IMG/VR virus record: IMGVR_UViG_3300005841_000036
Span: 1-64,000 of that record
DNA from: a virus
Direction: 5' to 3' (one strand)
DNA length: 64,000 nucleotides
The notes below the pieces were generated by a model. The model saw only the letters and a list, made by a program, of their open reading frames with translations, had not been told where the DNA came from and did not search any database. Shown one piece after another: positions 59,502 through 64,000 of the stretch. Both the position numbers and the translations under genes were made by a program. Each line of letters starts with the position of its first letter. The first letter of the stretch is position 1.

Positions 59502-59510
59502 GGATCCACC

Positions 59511-59993
59511 ATGTCGGTTCAACCTCGATATGCCGGCGCCGCATTGTGCAAGGTGGACACCGGCGGCGGCCTCTCGAATCTCGGTTACACCGAGGACGGC
59601 GCGCAGGTGACGCCGAACGCCTATTGGGTCGACGTGCCGGGCGACGAGAACGGCGGCCCCGAGGGGCCCCCTATCGACGTTCAATACCTGGGCGAGACGG
59701 TCGATATCCGGCTGGTGATGACGTCCTGGGAAACGACCGTTGCCGATGCGATCGCCGCGCGGCTGGCCGGCGCCACGGCAGGCACGCCTGGCACGCCGGG
59801 CACGATGATGTTTAACGAATCGAAAACGATGCGGCTTGTGCTGCTGACGACGAACACCCCTTTCAACTTTCCGCGGGTGATCTTCCGCGATCCCATCGAG
59901 ATCAACAAAGGGACGAAGTTTTCCCGCCTGGTCCTGATCGGGCGAGCCTACAAGAACGGTTCGGGTGTCCTGTACAACGCGACCACCAGTTAG
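59511..59993 (+). CDS. Probable tail tube or tail terminator protein
   Basis: 160 aa, beta-rich with many glycines. PIDVQYLGETVDIRLVMTSWETTVADAIAARL and KTMRLVLLTTNTPFNFPRVIFRDPIEINKGTKFSRLVLIGRAY fit phage tail tube-like beta barrels. Placed between connector and chaperone genes. AAGGATCCACC upstream of ATG. Confidence 0.5.
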   Translation: MSVQPRYAGAALCKVDTGGGLSNLGYTEDGAQVTPNAYWVDVPGDENGGPEGPPIDVQYLGETVDIRLVMTSWETTVADAIAARLAGATAGTPGTPGTMMFNESKTMRLVLLTTNTPFNFPRVIFRDPIEINKGTKFSRLVLIGRAYKNGSGVLYNATTS

Positions 59994-59995
59994 GG

Positions 59996-60035
59996 GTGGA
60001 CTAGTTTTCCAGTCTCCGGGCTAAATTTAGTCCAC
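59996..60035 (+). promoter_or_regulatory. Stem-loop in the leader of the chaperone genes
   Basis: GTGGACTA (59996-60003) pairs with TAGTCCAC (60028-60035) around a 24-base loop. It lies between the tail protein stop and the next ribosome site. No T-run; probably an mRNA-shaping element. Confidence 0.3.
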
Positions 60036-60054
60036 CAGCTAAGAGGATCTCGAA

Positions 60055-60405
60055 ATGTCGCAATTCCAAGTCAATCTCGCCCGGGCCCTCGCCTCGACCG
60101 CGGAATCAAAGGGCATCGTGCAGACGGCGACCGATTTCGCCTCGGCGATCGAAAGCCGGATCGGCAGCGGGCAAGAAATGGTCGGGATCCACGCTGCGAT
60201 CCTGGCGGTGGTCGGGATGGCTGCCAGATCGGCTAAGCCGATGCCGATCTCGCAAGAGGCCGCCGCGGAGTTGCTGGTCAATCACGCCGCGCTGCAGGGC
60301 AAGGTCGAGGCCCTCGAGGCAGCGCTAGCCGCTCAGGCAAAACCCGCGGAGCCGGTTGCGTTGCCGGCCCCCACCCCGCCCGCGCAGGGCGATTCTGTTT
60401 CCTAG
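60055..60405 (+). CDS. Small tail-region protein
   Basis: 116 aa. Helical with an alanine/proline tail (QAKPAEPVALPAPTPPAQGD). Adjacent to the frameshifted chaperone gene; perhaps an assembly partner. No family recognised. Confidence 0.45.
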   Translation: MSQFQVNLARALASTAESKGIVQTATDFASAIESRIGSGQEMVGIHAAILAVVGMAARSAKPMPISQEAAAELLVNHAALQGKVEALEAALAAQAKPAEPVALPAPTPPAQGDSVS

Positions 60406-60415
60406 AGGATGCGCT

Positions 60416-61020
60416 ATGTTCGGTTGGCTATTCGGCGCGAGGCGCCGGCAAATCTTCAAGTTCTACGATGGGATCCGCTCGAGGACGGCGGATCCCTTGC
60501 ACGTTTGGGCAATGCTCCAATCGGATCCAAAGCTCGAGATGGAGCGGCACGTCAAGGAACTGAAATCACCCCTCGACCAGGTCTCGGCTACCGCGCTGCT
60601 GGTGATCGAGGCCGCGGTCCGGCGAGCATTCGAGGTGCCGCAGTTCGTCGACGGCGGCCTGACCGCGCAGGAATGCGTCGAGCTCTTGCTGGCCTATGAC
60701 CTTTGGCTGGCCGATCAAAAAAAAACTTCCAACCCATCGCGGATTTCGCCGCAGCCTATGGATTCTTGCCCCCTGGGATCCGGGTCGATTACCGGCTGAC
60801 GGTCGGACTCTGGCAGAATGCAGATCGGACGATGACGCGGAAGTCCTTTGCAACGCTTGCGGCTCTGGCTGTGGCGTTTGGTGATCCGCCCGACGCCTGG
60901 TGGTCTGCGATGAGCGAAACGCCGGAAGAGGGCGCGATGGCCGCGGCCCTGTACAAGGCTGAAAAGATGATGCGAGAAGCCGCCAACGGTGCCGCCAACG
61001 GTGCCGCGGTTCAAGGATAG
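60416..61020 (+). CDS. Tail assembly chaperone pair made by -1 frameshifting
   Basis: ATG 60416 (CTAGAGGATGCGCT upstream) encodes 127 aa ending at 60799 if read straight. A run of nine A (60717-60725) provides the slippery heptamer A-AAA-AAA (60718-60724); a -1 slip continues as NFQPIADFAAAYGFLPPGIRV to 61020, giving about 201 aa. This is the lambda G/G-T design, located as usual between the tail protein and later tail genes. The second frame also has a short tandem GAAN repeat near its end (AANGAANGAA). Confidence 0.75.
60718..60726 (+). other. Slippery site for -1 frameshift
   Basis: A-AAA-AAA at 60718-60724 in the zero frame, then AC. The zero frame reads CAA AAA AAA ACT; the -1 frame continues AAC TTC CAA. 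Both downstream frames are open and codon-biased, as expected of a programmed site. Confidence 0.65.
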
Positions 61021-61023
61021 CCA

Positions 61024-61599
61024 ATGCCCCTACCACTCATTGCCGGACTGGCCGAGATCGGTCTCGCGATCGGCGGGATCAAGTCGATCGCCGGATCCGC
61101 GATCGGCGTCGCCAAAGCCCTCGGCGGCCTGCCGTGGAAGCTCGAGCAGTTCGGCGACGGATTGCTCGAGGGGAAAGAGGCCCTCCGCATGTACTCGGGC
61201 CAGATCAACCAGGCGTTTGCCAAGCTCGAGGTGGGCGGAATGCTGATCAAGTCCGGCCAGGCCCGGGCGACCGCGGGATCGACCGCCGGACTGGTCGACG
61301 GGGTCCTCGACCTCAAGCGGACGCTCGCCCCCTGGCAGGCGATCTTCACCAACGGATTTAACAAGCTGGCGACGATCGTCGTGGGCGGCCTGACGTCGGT
61401 CCTGAAAGCGATGGAAGAGATTCCGGGCATCGGCGACAACATCCGCCGCATGCGCGAAGAAATGGAAAAATCCGATGAGATTCCGAATCACTCGGTCCAG
61501 TTCCTAAACGACATCGCAGCCGGCAGGCTGTCGGGGCGAGTGACTGATCGGATCCAGGTCGGCGGCATGCCAGCATTCGGCCGACGGAAGGACCTCTAA
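61024..61599 (+). CDS. Hydrophobic tail protein, tape-measure-like
   Basis: 191 aa. Long hydrophobic helices (LIAGLAEIGLAIGGIKSIAGSAIGVAKAL, GFNKLATIVVGGLTSVLKAMEEI) as in tape-measure proteins, but too short for a normal one. It follows the chaperones, where the tape measure belongs; a short tail or a cut-down tape measure is possible. Confidence 0.45.
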   Translation: MPLPLIAGLAEIGLAIGGIKSIAGSAIGVAKALGGLPWKLEQFGDGLLEGKEALRMYSGQINQAFAKLEVGGMLIKSGQARATAGSTAGLVDGVLDLKRTLAPWQAIFTNGFNKLATIVVGGLTSVLKAMEEIPGIGDNIRRMREEMEKSDEIPNHSVQFLNDIAAGRLSGRVTDRIQVGGMPAFGRRKDL

Positions 61600-63347
61600 T
61601 GGCCACTACCTTGACCTATGGGTCGATCCAATTCACGAACGTTGTAACCAAGGCATTCTCGCAAGAGACGGAATACGACGAATCGGGCACGGATCCCCTG
61701 TTCTCCAAGGCAACGCTGCGGGTGTTCGGGGTCGCGACGATCGACGCCAACGGAACGAATAAGGGTTTCATCACGGGCGCGAGCGGTGCCAACGCGGGCG
61801 CCCATGTAAAGTTGATCCTCGATGCGCTCTGGGAGCCGCGGCAAAATCTGGTCTACAAGATCGGTTCGGGCACCGTGCTACAGTGCAACGGCGTGGCGCA
61901 AACGAACGAGATCAACAACGTCGACGTCAACGGCGGACCCAAGCCCCGTAGCGTGCAGCTGGTGAGCATCCGCGGGGACAAGTCGGTCTGGATCGAGTTC
62001 GAGGTCGAATGCGCCCTGGTGCGATGCACGACGCAAGGATCCGACGGGGTCCTATCGAATCGCTGGGCGATGGTTGATGATATTGACGAATCGCATTATG
62101 CGACGCGCACGGTCGAGGGGGTGATCCGGTTTGCCCACGTCAACGTCCGGCCGGGGATGTTCCGAGGGCTGATCATTCCGCCCCTGGTCGACGGCTATGT
62201 CCGGCAAAATATCAATATCACGGTCGACCCCTCGGGCCTGGCCTGCCGGTATCGGGTGGTCGACCGGCAAACCTACGTCGCCCCGCCGACTCCGCTAACG
62301 AAGTGGACGGGAACGTTTACGGTCTCGACCGCTGACCACGGGATTTCGCAGATCGCCGAGATCGCTGTGAAGGGCGAGGCCCCGCCCCATATCCCCAAGA
62401 AAGACGTGATCACGAAGGTTTTGCAGATCGCATACACCAAGCTGAATCTGCAAAAGCTGAACTCGCCGCAGTTGTTCCTCGAGTCGGCCTCGATCGTCGA
62501 AATGATGAGCACTAACGAGGCCGAGGTTCGTTTCCGGCTGAGGTTCCCGGGCGAGACATCCCTCTTTGATGCGCAGTCGACCACCCTCGGCGCGCCGTTC
62601 AACCTGTCGGGCTACACGGGCAAGGCGCTCCCGCCCTCGATCTTCGGCGCGACGACAGCGGCCGGGCTGTGGACGTGCTACCTCCAGACTCCTTGCGGCG
62701 GCAACTCGCATGGGATCGATCTGCTGGGGACTGGGGCGAACGACGCCGGCGGCGGCGAGCAAAAGCCTGGTGTGACATCCGGCAAGACCGCGGAGACGAC
62801 CGTTAGCGCGGGGTCGGTTAGTGCCTTGCCGGCGCCGCAGCTGAGCGCCGAACACAAAGCGGCCCTCTATACGTTCTACTCGATCACCACGGATTACCCG
62901 GTCAACTATCACAGGCGACAACTGCCGATCGCACGGCGCAGCCAAGCATCCTCGGGCGGGTCGAGTTCTTCCTCGAGCAAATCGCAGCAAAGCCAGAAAA
63001 CCGCGGTGATCATCCCGGTCGCTCTGCCGACGGGCCGGCGGATCATTCGCATCTCAGCCGAGCGGGTGGGGAAAGAGCCGACGCTGCCACAGGGCGCAGA
63101 CTACGACGAGCCGAGCGGCGCGCGTGGCTATCTGATGCACCAGAACATCACGCCGCGGGCCCCCGTACCCGGTCCGGACGGATCGCAAAAGCTCTATGCC
63201 AGCGATGCGGTTTACGAATACGCTTATGATCGACCCCTGGGATCCCAGGATTCGATCACGATCGGACATCTCCCCTGGGTTTCAGGGTCCGGCGCAACTG
63301 AGAAAATGGCATTCCGCGCCAGCGGATCCTCTGACTCGATCGTTTAA
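61599..63347 (+). CDS. Large tail protein
   Basis: 582 aa. Beta-rich body (TLTYGSIQFTNVVTKAFSQET, VEVECALVRCTTQGSDG), a glycine/serine-rich low-complexity stretch (SSGGSSSSSSKSQQSQK) near the C-terminus. Overlaps the previous stop by one base (TAATG). Baseplate hub or distal tail proteins look like this, but no signature is visible. Confidence 0.5.
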   Translation: MATTLTYGSIQFTNVVTKAFSQETEYDESGTDPLFSKATLRVFGVATIDANGTNKGFITGASGANAGAHVKLILDALWEPRQNLVYKIGSGTVLQCNGVAQTNEINNVDVNGGPKPRSVQLVSIRGDKSVWIEFEVECALVRCTTQGSDGVLSNRWAMVDDIDESHYATRTVEGVIRFAHVNVRPGMFRGLIIPPLVDGYVRQNINITVDPSGLACRYRVVDRQTYVAPPTPLTKWTGTFTVSTADHGISQIAEIAVKGEAPPHIPKKDVITKVLQIAYTKLNLQKLNSPQLFLESASIVEMMSTNEAEVRFRLRFPGETSLFDAQSTTLGAPFNLSGYTGKALPPSIFGATTAAGLWTCYLQTPCGGNSHGIDLLGTGANDAGGGEQKPGVTSGKTAETTVSAGSVSALPAPQLSAEHKAALYTFYSITTDYPVNYHRRQLPIARRSQASSGGSSSSSSKSQQSQKTAVIIPVALPTGRRIIRISAERVGKEPTLPQGADYDEPSGARGYLMHQNITPRAPVPGPDGSQKLYASDAVYEYAYDRPLGSQDSITIGHLPWVSGSGATEKMAFRASGSSDSIV

Positions 63348-63361
63348 CTGAGGTCTGCACA

Positions 63362-64000
63362 ATGACGATTTCCTGGTCGACGTTCTTCACGCGTTACGGC
63401 AAGCTGGTCAACGCGGAAAATACGATCAATTTGAATCGTGCGCCGACGACCTCGGGAGCATTCCCCAAGGAACTTAACGACTACCTGATCGAGTTCGACA
63501 ACGTATCGAACGATATGCAGGCGGTGGTCGACGGAATCTCGCCAGCGATCAAGGCCGGGCAAAGCTCTCTCGACGGAGTCATGTCATGGGCGCAGCAGTC
63601 GGCCGAAAAGCTGATGATCCAAACCGTCAAGGATGACAACCCGCAATTCTCGAGCGACCTCAAGACCGCGGTGAAAGAGTTCATCCGGCAGATGCAGGGG
63701 GCATCGCAGACGGTCGACGCCTCGGTGGTCTCTCTCGCGATTACGCCGGCGGGGACCAACAACGGAAACGGTGTCCTGGTCGGGTCGACCAAGCGCGGGG
63801 ACGGGCTGGTCAACGAAAACATCCTGGCCGAGACGATCACTTTCAAATGCAACCAGGACAACACCGAGGGGCAGGAGGTTTTCATAGCGACCGGCCAGGC
63901 CTCGGCCCCCGCGCTGTCGGCCGACTGGCCGAAGGGGTCCGGCGCCTCGAGGAACTTTACCGCGGTCGACGCCGCGCTGGGGTCGCCCAATCTGATCTCG
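63362..64000 (+). CDS. Tail-region protein (runs off the window)
   Basis: ATG 63362, 14 bases after the previous stop; 213 codons are open to the window edge. MTISWSTFFTRYGKLVNAENTINLNRA, a helical middle (SWAQQSAEKLMIQTVKDD) and a beta C-terminus. Probably another tail or structural protein; the C-terminus is not visible. Confidence 0.6.
   Translation, partial: MTISWSTFFTRYGKLVNAENTINLNRAPTTSGAFPKELNDYLIEFDNVSNDMQAVVDGISPAIKAGQSSLDGVMSWAQQSAEKLMIQTVKDDNPQFSSDLKTAVKEFIRQMQGASQTVDASVVSLAITPAGTNNGNGVLVGSTKRGDGLVNENILAETITFKCNQDNTEGQEVFIATGQASAPALSADWPKGSGASRNFTAVDAALGSPNLIS

Noticed and set aside
1-64000. CRISPR array, integrase, IS element
   Set aside because: None was seen when reading the translated genes and repeats, so lysogeny or a defence array is not claimed.

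Overview
The window is one contiguous stretch of a tailed double-stranded DNA phage (Caudoviricetes). Visible hallmarks are a large terminase, a DUF935/Mu gp29-like portal, a fused protease/scaffold gene, a capsid gene, a DUF1320/gp36-like connector, a frameshifted tail chaperone, a RecT annealase and a primase-helicase. No integrase, CRISPR array or IS element was seen, so lysogeny is not shown. The DNA is G+C rich, genes are tightly packed (many ATGA and TAATG junctions) and the standard bacterial code fits. A Planctomycetota or similar host is a guess from the style of the proteins (CsrA, cysteine-rich LamG-type virion proteins, sulfotransferase); nothing here fixes it.

Layout. 1-430: tail of an unknown gene, an atypical CAT tRNA and a terminator. 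432-11644: plus-strand operon-like run rich in glycan genes: five glycosyltransferase-like proteins, a sulfotransferase, a short UDP-sugar dehydrogenase, a DegT aminotransferase and two SAM methyltransferases, plus a Dam-like methylase and an XRE regulator. 11662-15235: large virion proteins and cysteine-rich proteins. 15216-17628: minus-strand genes ending in a C5 DNA methyltransferase. 17640-17970: divergent control region with repeated TGTCGCA half-sites. 17970-30121: replication and recombination (LuxR-type HTH, DEDDy exonuclease, RecT, SSB-like protein, split RecD2 with csrA between the halves, ERCC4 nuclease, primase-helicase). 30122-30486: AT-rich iteron region, a candidate origin. 30487-36988: accessory and likely lysis genes (membrane proteins, papain-like protease). 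37193-44854: LamG/SGNH fibre, third DNA methyltransferase and packaging-associated genes. 44856-64000: terminase with a class 3 intein, portal, protease/scaffold, decoration protein, capsid, connector, tail genes; the last gene runs off the window.

How it may work together (inference). The phage carries its own CsrA. Many of its ribosome-binding sites share an extended GAGGATGCG motif containing the GGA(U)G core that CsrA proteins bind, so a phage-internal post-transcriptional switch is possible. The glycan genes could decorate virions or remodel the host surface, matching the SGNH-esterase fibre that would act on surface glycans. Three different DNA methyltransferases would protect the genome from restriction.
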